Part shown: in pieces, positions 34,382 through 43,957 of the stretch
Position numbering within the stretch: the first letter of the stretch is position 1
Layout of the letters: the number at the start of each line of letters is the position of its first letter
Assembly: GCA_025201705.1 (NCBI GenBank)
Contig: MU616712.1
Location: 3,045 to 50,751 of the forward strand
Length of the DNA: 47,707 nucleotides
Direction: 5' to 3'
Source: Dissophora ornata
Taxonomy: Eukaryota > Mortierellomycota > Mortierellomycetes > Mortierellales > Mortierellaceae
Notes under the pieces: model-generated
Told to the model about the DNA's origin: nothing
The model's database searches: none
What the model saw: only the letters and a program-made list of their open reading frames with translations
Program-made: the position numbers and the translations under genes

Positions 34382-36254
34382 CTAGAAAACTTCCTTAGAG
34401 ATCAGATTTGGCGCCTGAGCTACCAAGGACTCGATCTTCGCAATATCCGCTGCCGACCAGTGTCGTAGGAAAGCAGCAGCTCCGGCTAGTCTATAGTGTC
34501 TCTTAATATAGAGTCCAATATGCAGGAGCTTCAGATTTGATAAATCGGCGTTCCCTGGCAATGGACTGGATCGCTGGAAGAAATCTTTGGGGATCTCCAT
34601 GATTTTAAAGGACTCAATGGAAGGGAGTCGCATAATACCGAAAATGGGATCATATCGTCGGCGTCCGCTGAGGTTGATGTCGATATTAGGGCCCTTATGG
34701 AAATCCAAGCACACTTTTATCGATCTGATGTTGGATTTCGAGACCATGTCCTCGAGCTTGACAAAGTCGGCATATTGTTGATCCCAATCCAAGGATATGT
34801 AGAGATCAAGGACACCTTTAGCCTTGCTGACGGCGTCATAAAACTCAACAGCGGCAAAGCTGGACTTCAGAGTTATTTCGACCCTTCCCAGCTGCTCATC
34901 AAATTTTCCTTTTGACAGTTTGACCACATCGCGCAGTTTTTGAGTGTGGGCTTCTTGATAGCCGGCTCGATAGTGGTCGCGGCACACCCATTTGACGTGG
35001 CCATCCTTAGTTGTCATGCGATACAGATTACCGAGCAAGTTATCCGAGCTGTTGGTTGATAGGTACGAACCTAGTTGGCGCAGGTCCACTCCTTCCAATC
35101 CTTCGACGCCAGCAAGGTAGGTGGCGAGATCTTGCTGCAACATCCTCGCATTGCCATCAACGTCGACATCATCCGACTTTCGGATTAGAGTGCGACTCTC
35201 CTCTAGACATTTCAGTGAATAATCAACCCCCTCAACAACCTTGGACGTTACCGAGTCGATGGTAGACTGGGTAGAATCGAGAATATCGACCACCTTCAGG
35301 CTCGCCAGCGCTGGGACAACATGGCCTGCGATAGTCGTCCCGACCTTAATCATTTTGAGCATCAACATCAAGAAAGGTCCGTATTTCTGGAAAAACTCTG
35401 TCGGCTTGTTGACGACATATCCTTCGTGGTTGGCTAGGTGGAGGTGGTGTGGAATCTTACTTCCAGCTCCTGTGGTTGCCTTGGTATGTTCGCCGCACTC
35501 GCAGATAAAGTGCAAGCGAAACTTGGTGCGTAACATGTTCACTGGATCCCAACGTGTAGAGGTGTCAGGAAGAACTATGAACAGTCTCGGGATAGTGTAT
35601 TCGAGAAGTTCATAGTTCTGGGTCAGGATGGCTGCTGTCTTGCTCTCGATCAGAATCAAGCGGTCATTCATCTCTTTCGACAACTTCAAAACCTCCTGGG
35701 CAATCTTCTGCGTAATATCGCCTTGATCATGAAGTCCATCCAGCTTGCGAATGACTACGCTCTCGAACCCTGGTTTGACTTTCACAGGAGTGGCCACGCT
35801 CTGGATGCTTAATTGATCGACAGACTCGTTCAAAAGCATCAAAGATCTAGGAGCGATGGTCGATGCCAAGGAGGTCGAGTCGGACTGTGGTGTCATGTAA
35901 ATCACCTCAATTACACACCCAGGACAGCAAGGGATTCTTTTCGGATAGTACCTGTATCGAAAGAAAAGCAAACCGCGTCAGCTCGATTGACCATTTTGTT
36001 ATCGCCACAGACTTTTGACATGATCAGACGACCGTAACTTACATTGCGCCGTTGTCATCCCGCATGTAATCAATCGTGACTCCATCTGCCTCAAGCTCTC
36101 CATCGTCCTCAAATCCTACCACATCATGTATCTTGAAGGCTTTCAGCGCAGCAGGAAGGTAGATGAACTGAGGCTCTTGTGGAACTTTTGATGATACAAG
36201 ATTCAATTTCTTCTCAACTGCGCCAAATTTGAACTCTTGATATGACACAGGCAT
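34382..36254 (-). CDS. unknown-function family protein with CECGEHT / HxxNHEGY / PTEFFQKYGP motifs
   Basis: Two exons, 36254-36043 and 35951-34382, give 593 aa; the intron (gtaagt...tacag) joins NGAM to YYPKRIP. I do not know the function. The N-terminal ~90 residues (ALKAFKIHDVVGFEDDGEL...DYMRDDNGAMYYPKRIPCCPGCVIEVIY) look like a small independent domain. The middle has a helical segment, then IPRLFIVLPD, KFRLHFICECGEHT (Cys/His motif at 221-227), LHLANHEGYVVNKPTEFFQKYGP and a hydrophobic stretch (FLMLMLKMIKVGTTIAGHVVPALASLKVV). Next come DNLLGNLYRMTTKDGHVKWVCRDHYR and an LRR-like tail ending LISKEVF. I associate this architecture with large accessory families of Mortierella and Rhizophagus, possibly receptor-like (inference from memory). 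Its broken paralogue lies next to it. Confidence 0.7.
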
Positions 36255-36830
36255 TTTGTCAGAAATAAATGTGGGATAAAAGAAAGATGTGGAAGCAAAA
36301 GACTCACGCAGCGGTGTATGCTGGGAGTTTAAAACAGGAGCGCAACGGGAAAAAAAATAGAGTGACGCCGCGTTTCCATGTTTGTAAGCAAGCTGTCGCA
36401 TGAATCATTGACTGCAGCAGGGGGGGGGTTTGTCAATTTAGGATCATTTTTTCTGCACTGACACTAGCCGATACCGGGGATCGCGCCAGGAGGGTCACGC
36501 CGGAGGATCACGACAGGACCAGCACTGTAAGGAGACACAACGTAGTCCACGTAACCCCGGGTGACCCTCGCTACCTTTCTGGACAAGCTCAAAGAGATCT
36601 AGTCATCCTCGAATTGGTCAATACTCATCTTCCTCTTCCCCTCCATCACTTTCGAGTCTCTGCCCTCTGTTGACTGCAGCAGGGTCACATTGCAGGATTC
36701 TTGCGAATACGCCAATCTGATTACCCGTAATGTCAATGTCGACAAGCTCAACGGTATGGCAATAGAGATGATGCACAGTGTCGTGTCTTTCACATATCTG
36801 GGTTAAGAGTTGACAGTATCCCTGCTGATG
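36255..36830. other. spacer between the two HEGY-family copies
   Basis: Past the first ~40 bases the similarity to the flank upstream of the second copy is lost. A G-homopolymer lies at about 36421-36429. An open minus-strand frame (36618-36878) ends in an acidic run (SDGGEEEDEY) but has no start context and no family I know. No gene can be supported. Confidence 0.4.
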
Positions 36831-36960
36831 ACGACACTGCAGGTAATTATCCGCCAGAGCATCTTTGACCATGGACAACTGTATGTCACCCTTTCACGCT
36901 GCACTGACCCCGCAAAACTAAAGGTTTGTGGCTACGATGGCACCCGCGCGAGGAGCAGGT
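36831..36960 (+). mobile_element. Helitron (Pif1-like helicase) C-terminal relic
   Basis: The plus strand encodes VIIRQSIFDHGQLYVTLSRC followed by TDPAKLKVCGYDG. This is the last conserved block of Pif1/RecD-like helicases of Helitron transposons (consensus FxHGQLYVALSR). No Rep domain or rest of the helicase is present, so it is a fragment only. It lies between the two copies of the HEGY-motif gene. Confidence 0.72.
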
Positions 36961-36989
36961 GTTTAATGAACACTAACCTCGTATGTTTG

Positions 36990-37648
36990 TCTATTAAATC
37001 TGAAGATACACCTGCTCGAGGGAACACCAACAGTGAGAGAACGTGGGGTGCAGACGTGTAGTATGCCTCCATGGCTAGGGATGCAACGGTAGGAATGGAA
37101 TCTGCAATATCAGTAAATGAGGAAATGGCGACTGAAAAGTTTGCAGAGGTTCAGCAGGAATAGAAAGAATAATAGTAGGTAAGGAAGTGAAGGAAAGGCA
37201 TTGTGGGTGAGATCTGTGGATTGCGTGGGTTGTGAGCAAGTATCCATGCAGAAAGAATAAAAAGACAAAGGTTGAGAGTGTCTTTCTCAGACCCTCAGAC
37301 GAGGTCGCTTCTTTCAACAACATCTTTCCAGCAGGAAGACTTTTGGAGAGACGATAGAGTTTTGTAAGACTTTCAGACAGGCATCATCTCCACGCGTAGT
37401 GATATGGCGTTCGACCCAGTCGCCTGAATAAGACTTTATCATCCCAAGGCGAACAAAATTTCATGTCAAAAGCAGGATACGGAATAAAGTGATTATTGCC
37501 TAGATTAGATACTTCTGGTGGGTCCTTCCAATGTTGCGTTCAAACTCGGTGTATTCAAAAAGATGCCAGAGTGGAACGTGCAATAAACGACTTGGCTTTA
37601 TTGTATTTCTCTGTGGGGGAAACGTAAAAATAACCTGGACTTGGGTTT
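36990..37648. repeat. second copy of the duplicated 3' flank
   Basis: Diverged copy of about 33836-34381, including CACCTGCTCGAGGGAA, GTGGGTGAGATCTGTGGATTGC and TGCAATAAACGACTTGGC. It contains an extra ~60 bases (about 37431-37500) absent from the first copy. With the two gene copies this makes a tandem duplication of roughly 2.4-2.7 kb per unit. Confidence 0.8.
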
Positions 37649-39711
37649 CTAGAAAACTTTCTTAGAGATCAGATTTGGCGCCTGAGCTACCAAGAACTCG
37701 ATCTTCGCAATATCGGCTGCTGCCCTCCAGTCTGGTGGGTGAGGAGCGGTTTCGCCGGATAGGCTATACCCCCACCTGATATTCCTTTCAATGGACAGGC
37801 ACTTCAGATTTGATAAATTGACGTTCCTTGGCAATGGGCTGGATCGCTGGAAGAAATCTTCGGGGGCCCCCTCGATTTCAAAGGACTCAATGGAAGGGAG
37901 TCGCATAATATCGAAAATGGGATCATATCGTCGGCGTCCACTGAGGTTGATGTCGAAGTTAGGGCCCGTGCTGGAAACCAAGTCCACTTTTATCGATCTG
38001 ATGTTAGATTTCGAGACCATGTCCTTAAGCTTGACAAAGTCGGCATATTGTTGGTCCCAAGACAACTCTATGCAGAGATTAAGGACACCCTTAGCTTTGC
38101 TGATGGCGTCATAAAACTCAACAGCGGCAAAGCTGGACCTCAGAGTTATTTCGACCCTTCCCAGCTGCTCATCAAATTTTCCTATTGCCAGTTTGATCAC
38201 ATCGTGCAGTTTTTGAGTGTGGGCTTCTTGATAGCCCGCTCGATAGTGGTCACGGCACACCCATTTGACGTGGCCGTCCTTGGTCGTCATGCGATACAGA
38301 TTACCTAGCAGGTTATCCGAGCTGTTGGCTGATAGATACGAACCTAGTTGGCGCAGGTCCACTCCTTCCAATCCCTCCACGCCAGTAAGGTAGGTAGCAA
38401 GATCTTGCCGCGACATCCTCGCATTACCATCAACGTCGACATCATCCGACTTTTGGATCAGAGTACGACTCTCCTCCAGATATTTCAGAGAATAGTCAAC
38501 CCCTTTGATAACCTTGGACGTGACCGAGTCGATGGTAGACTGGGTGGAATCGATAATGTCGACCACCTTCAGGCTCGCCAGCGCTAGGACGACATGGCCT
38601 GCGATAGTCGTCCCGACATTGATCATCTTAAGCATCAACATCAAGAAAGGTCCGTAATTCTAGAAAAACTCTGTCGGCTTGTTGACGACATATCCTTCAT
38701 GGTTGGCTAGGTGAAGGTGGTGTGGGATCTTGCTTCCAGCTCCCTCGATTGCCATGGTGTGTTCGCCGCACTCACAGATAAAGTGCAAGCGAAACTTGGT
38801 TCGTAACATGTTCACTGGATCCCAACGTGTAAAGGTGTCAGGAAGAACGATGAACAGTCTCGGGATAGTGTATTCGAGAAGCTCATAGTTCTGGGTCAAT
38901 ATGGCTTCTATCTTGCTCCTGATCAGAATCAAGCGGTCATTCATCTCTTTCGACAACTTCAAAACCTCCTGGGCAATCTTCTGCGTGATATCGCCTTGAT
39001 CATGAAGTACATCCAGCTTGTGAATGACTATACTCTCGAATCCTGGTTTGACACCCTCAGGAGTGGTCACGTTCTTGCCATGTGCATTACCGCTGCAACC
39101 ATAGAATGGGCGACTGCGTCATCCAACGGCTCTCCTGCACGATTTCTGGCAATCATAGCATCCGTCACGACTTTCATGTCCTCTTGGATCTGCATGGTTG
39201 ATTTTCTAAAGGGGCCAAGATGGAGGGGCTCGGAATGGTCCAGGTCTGTCGAGACCTCGCTCTTGATGCTTAATTGATCGACAGACTCGTTCAAATGCAT
39301 CAAGGATCCAGGAGCGATGGTCGATGCCAAGGAGGTCGAGTCGGACTGTGGTGTCATGTAAATCACCTCAACAACACACCCAGGACAGCAAGGGATTCTC
39401 TTTGGATAGTACTTGTATTGAAAGAAAAGCGGATCGCGTCAGCTCGACCATTTTGTTATCGCCAAAATCTTTTGACATGATCAGACGGCCGTAACTTACA
39501 TTGCGCCGTTGTCATCCCGCATGTAATCAATCGTGACTCCATCTGCCTCAAGCTCTCCATCGTCCTCAAATCCTACCACATCATGTATCATGAAGGCTTT
39601 CAGCACAGCAGGAAGGTAGATGAACTGAAGCTCTTGTGGAACTTTTGATGATACAAGATTCAATTTCTTCTCAACTGCGCCAAATTTGAACTCCTGATAT
39701 GTCGCTGGCAT
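37649..39711 (-). pseudogene. broken paralogue of the HEGY-motif family gene
   Basis: Closely similar to 34382-36254 in both exons. Exon 1 (39711-39500) is intact with the donor kept. Defects follow: the exon 2 acceptor changed from ACAGGTAC to ACAAGTAC, so the next AG shifts the frame; a frameshift near 39068 (ACG TGA ACC region); and CAG to TAG in EFFQKYGP (plus-strand cta at 38660-38662). Downstream the frame is open for 331 codons to the normal end LISKKVF. Between LNESVDQLSI and VKPGFES this copy has about 50 extra codons (KSEVSTDLDHSEPLHLGPF...AVAHSMVAAVMHMART) that the intact gene lacks, so it preserves an ancestral segment or took up an insertion. Confidence 0.85.
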
Positions 39712-40097
39712 TTTGTCGGAAATAAATGTGAGATAAAAGAAAGATGTCGAGAGTAACAGGAGGAATCGATGGTTCACTGTCAGTATGTCAGTGAAAGGGC
39801 AAGACCATATTTATACTACTAATCTGGATGTCGGAGAAGAGAGATTGAAAGGTGTGTGGTAGCGGAAAACTAACACGCGGAAACGGCAGCGGCGTTGTTT
39901 ACTAGCATTAGACTATAGTGCTGTAGTTTGAGTGGGAGCGTTGCGACGGGAAGAAAAAAATGGTTCCATCGTAATATGCCACCATCAACAAATAGTCTGT
40001 ACACCTTTGGTTTACTGTATGCTGCGCGGGATGGTCGGGCTTTATGAGGAGTAGTTGCTGACGTACGGTAAAATTGGCTTGCGGCAACCAACAGTTC
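39712..40097. other. spacer upstream of the Fanzor-like relic
   Basis: No gene is supported. It holds the former promoter of the broken HEGY-family copy (minus strand) and possibly the decayed 5' part of the Fanzor-like element. The minus-strand open frame 39870-40166 shows no motif. Confidence 0.4.
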
Positions 40098-41400
40098 ATG
40101 GCTACGTTGCTTTTGGCCCTTCAACGTCGGCCACTTGCAGGAGACAAGAACGTCATTTCCGAGCAAGGTGACTTCCCGTTTGGCTTCGAGGCTCCTTATT
40201 ACAGAGATACTTTCGAATATGGGTAGAGATGAATCGCGTAAAGGACATCGAGGATACGGCCATGACGAACTTGAGCAAGATTCGTGAACATGTTCAATTT
40301 ATCCGACAGGCTGACTTTGAACCTACGACTTACAAGAGATACGGCTTTGTTCACTCGGGTAGACAGATTTCTTCGATAGTTGCTCGCTCTCAAGTTAAAA
40401 GAACTTCATTCAGTCAGATACAGGCGACTCTCGTAGAATGTCTTACCCCTCAAATCACATCCACGGTCAGGGGTGTGGATTATCACTTGACCGAAGTCCG
40501 GACCGTTGTGAAAACCCAGCAGGATGTCACCGACCTCTAGGGATGTGCATCTGATGAATCAAGATCCTGGGTCTCGATCTCGGCTAGTGTATGCTCGGAG
40601 TGAGCGCGTTATCACCAAAACACTACGGCTCTAGAAATATGGAGACGAAGCCTGGAACAGAACGGACTGATGTCGAGATGAGCAGGCCCCTCTATGGCGC
40701 AAACCTAGCTCCTGAGCCTGCCATATATTTCAATCTTGTATTCAGGCAAAAGGCGGGCGGCTACCAGCGCGTCTAAGCACAGGAGATGGATGGAGGGATA
40801 AAAAAGGTTAGTCTCAGGCAACGGAGGGAAGTCTACCAGTGACATCGTGACAGAGCTGCCACTACTGCACGGCGAGTTATGTTACGGAGCTCAGGATTGT
40901 TGAGGTGCAACGGCAACAAACGCTTCAAAAGCCATACGTGGGATACAAGAGCCAGGGAGCGAGTGGCACAGACACATTGTGGGCCGCCTACCCAAGTTGG
41001 TTGGAGGATCGGTAGGCAGCAAGCTATCAAAATCGTTATTGGGGCCGGTTTGGGCAAGTTTTCAACGAAGACGAGACCTTCTTCGTTCCACGAGTCACTT
41101 CAGTCATCCTTTGCTCAGAAGGTAAACGTTCTATCGCTGGATATTCAAAGTCGCATAGTATCACGATAGTGTTGCCAACTTTGTCCTGCTCAAAGCCCAG
41201 TCGCTAGGCTATATCGCGATCAATTTCAATAAGTACTGCAGTTCGAAGAAGTACCTCACATGCAAAAACATCGTTGGACAAGTCGAGGCCAGCGAGCCTG
41301 TGCTGCTCGACGTCCAGGTCTTACAGTGGCCATTCGGTCAAACAACAACGACCTCTCTATCTTCAGCCGGTGAATAGAAATGGGCGCAATCTTTGGATGC
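40098..41400 (+). mobile_element. decayed Fanzor/TnpB-like endonuclease gene
   Basis: Fragments in changing frames line up in order with a Fanzor (eukaryotic TnpB-like) family that I recall from Mortierella genomes. They are MNRVKDIEDTAMTNLSKIRE...ITSTVRGVDYHLTEVRTVVKT (40229-40540), a stretch ending YFNLVFRQKAGGYQRV, NGNKRFKSHTWDTRARE, PKLVGGSVG, IKIVIGAGLGKFSTKTRPSSFHES (quoted in part: IVIGAGLGKFSTK), SLGYIAINFNKYCSSKKYLTC with KNIVGQVE, and KQQRPLYLQPV. The TSKKCPxC zinc-ribbon motif is degraded (SSKKYLTC, first Cys lost). Several stops and frameshifts make it non-functional. Living relatives are RNA-guided DNA nucleases carried by transposons. I see no terminal repeats. The family link rests on remembered motifs. 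Confidence 0.6.
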
Positions 41401-41549
41401 ACAATACAAATCGCACACAGTAGTAGCCGGTAAGAATAGGCGGAATTTTGTCTTCGGTGACGTATATAGTATCGTTTTTGAGATTTTTCTGGCCCAGTAA
41501 AAGATGTATCCAAGACACCATTGCTGTTTCTTCTTCACCACGCTTAGCA

Positions 41550-43485
41550 ATGGATTCCATCATCTTTATCGACGCCCCAGTCCAGAATCAGGTACAGCGA
41601 TCGCTCTTCGCTCTCTGTCTCTGCCCATCGCTGCTCTCCCGTTGGACAAACGTCAGCAGCAAACATTTTCAACTCGATCGTTGGATCACCGTTTTCTGGA
41701 CCAAAGCCTGATCACCAACGAACAACCGAGTTGACTTGACAGCAACTTCAGCTAGCCCTTGCACAGGAAAGAAAGACCAAACAACACAACACTAGAACCA
41801 CTTTAGCACTGACTTTTCGCCACCAGATACTGAGCTACGTGACGGATCGCCGTGGATTGAACAAGAAGGAAATTCAGGAACAAGTGCCATACGTTGACGA
41901 TAACTAGCATGGACTCGCGCAGGACTATGGCGATGCAGTCAGTCCTCTTGAGTAGAACTGTATATAATTGCTAATAACGCATTCATACCTTGCGTAATAG
42001 GTTGCTGAGTTGGCCACCTACATCAGCAGTCTTCGCGGCGATGAACAGGAGACATTGGTGAAGGAAGTTGCACCTCTTGTCGAGGCCAACAAGGTGTCTG
42101 AGGCCACCAAAGTCCTCGTCCGGGAAAGCAAGGCATTGCTGGAGGCCCCTGAGAAGGGTAAGAACTGCGCGCCCAAATGGCGGGCATCTGAATTGCGTTT
42201 CTTCGCTATGGCTCTGGAATGGAGAGTGTATCTGAGACTTATGATCCCGACGATTCCGTTTCTCTTTGACCTGAGCAGAGTTCGAACCCGCCTATAACCT
42301 TTTGGTTGCCATTGCGCTGATTGACGCTGAAAAGGATATCTTGGAGCAGATCTTGAAGACTCTCATCAGTGAACCCAACCAGAAGACCCCTATCAAGTTC
42401 AAGGTGTACGCTTGACATTTGAAAACTTTTCAGATCATGACAAGAACAGTTGCTTGAATATGACAGGAGGCTCATCAACGACATCTCCCTATTTAATATT
42501 TTTCGACCTGCGAATAGTCTCTCCAACGTCTTCAACACTCTCCCCGCCAACTCACCTCTCCGCCTCTCGGTTTTCACCGCCATTGTGGATTTGGCCGTTG
42601 CCAGTGATGACATGGATCTTGTCCTCCCCCAGCTTCAGTATGTCCCCAGCTGGATCGGTGAGTGGGGCGTTAGTGTAGAAGCAGAGCGTACCCTGCTTTT
42701 GACCTTGTCGGATCGCTTGAAGGAGTCTGGCAACCAGTAAGTTGCGAGTTTGGCGGAGAGTTCGATGTGAAAGATTCTTGGATCCGGATCTGAATCTCAC
42801 AACTGAAAAATGATGTCTTGTAACCATTTCGTTTGACAGATACCAGTCCTTGGAATTTCTCATCAAGTATCTCACTACCTTCAACGGAGCCTCAGAGTTG
42901 GATGGGCAGAAGGCACATGCTACCCGTGCCATCGTGGAGTCGGTTGCTTTGCCAGAGGTTCTTACCTTTGAGAACCTGTTGAAGATCGATGCCGTCCAGC
43001 ACCTGAAGAGCGAGAAGGCCTATGAACTCCTCTCTGTTTTCATGAGCGGCAACGTTCAAGATTACCGCGCCTTGCTCGTCAAGAACAGCGGTCTTATCAA
43101 GGAGCTCGGCCTGGATGAGGAGGAGACCCTGCGCAAGATCCGTCTTTTGTCGTTGGCTTCGTTGGGATCCGAGAATCTGTCCCGGGAATTGAGCTACCAG
43201 CAGATCGCCAAGGCTCTTGAGATTGAGGAGAGCGAAGTCGAGATGTGGGTGATTGACGTGATTCGCGCCGGATTGGTTGAGGCGAAGCTGAACCAGGTCT
43301 CGAAGGTTGTGGTGATCAGCCGATCGATCTACAGGACATTTGGCACTGCCCAGTGGCAGCAGTTGAGCCATCGGTTGAACGGATGGAAGCAGTCGTTGTC
43401 AGAGATCCTGCAAGTCATTGCCAACGCCAAGTTGACGACGGGAGCAGCGGTTAGCACTGCTGTCATCACCAGCAACGCCAACTAA
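41550..43485 (+). CDS. EIF3M: eukaryotic translation initiation factor 3 subunit M (PCI domain)
   Basis: Five exons, 41550-41591, 42001-42157, 42279-42405, 42467-42736 and 42840-43485, give 413 aa with all phases closing. eIF3m is a subunit of the eIF3 complex that recruits the 40S ribosome to mRNA. The N-terminus SIIFIDAPVQNQVAELATYI corresponds to the PAFIDISEEDQ start of animal eIF3m. The C-terminal half carries the PCI domain, with FENLLKIDAVQHL, KIRLLSLASLG, LSYQQIAKALEIEESEVEMW (winged helix) and the very conserved SIYRTFGTAQWQQLSHRLNG followed by WKQSL. Exon 3 must end at GT|gtacgc and not at AAG|gtgtac to keep the frame with exon 4. The 409-nt first intron starts only 150 bases after the Fanzor-like relic and includes an unexplained open stretch (about 41760-41910). 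Confidence 0.92.
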
Positions 43486-43957
43486 ATTGTGTCTTTTACC
43501 ATTGATTAACATCCGGTGGGCAAAGGAGGATAACGCCCTGGGATCGAAGCACATACCTAGAAGCATTCTCACTCGTCAACTTTTGCATGTAGTATTTTCT
43601 CTTTTTTCTGTAGTTGTTTCCTTGATGCTCCTCCTCAAACCAAAGTCAACCTCCGATCCATCCCTCCCTGCCCCTCTCTCTCTCCCTCCCCTCTTCCTTG
43701 TGTCCAGCCACTATAAACTTTGTATTGCTCTTTCAGTGTTATTGGCTTTGAATTGGATCCTCGGCAAAATGTGATTGATTATCTGGCTGGAGGAGGGTCA
43801 CGATCTCTCCGAGCTGATTAAGGTTTATCTCAATCTTGTCATAAAAGGTCTGTTTGTTGCATCCAAGAGGTTTCCACCCCTCTCCCTTTCTTCCTTTTTT
43901 TACGTCTTTCACCTTCCCTGGCATCTCTCTGTCTTATCAGCATAAGCATTTTGTACC
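43486..43957. other. eIF3m-aconitase spacer
   Basis: No gene is seen. The stretch is strongly pyrimidine-rich on the plus strand (CCTCCCTGCCCCTCTCTCTCC at about 43664-43690, then CTCTCCCTTTCTTCC before the aconitase start) and probably comprises the eIF3m 3' UTR and the aconitase promoter and leader. Confidence 0.45.

Noticed and set aside
36618..36878. Minus-strand frame with acidic end between the HEGY-family copies
   Set aside because: No start context, no recognised family, and no counterpart beside the second copy.
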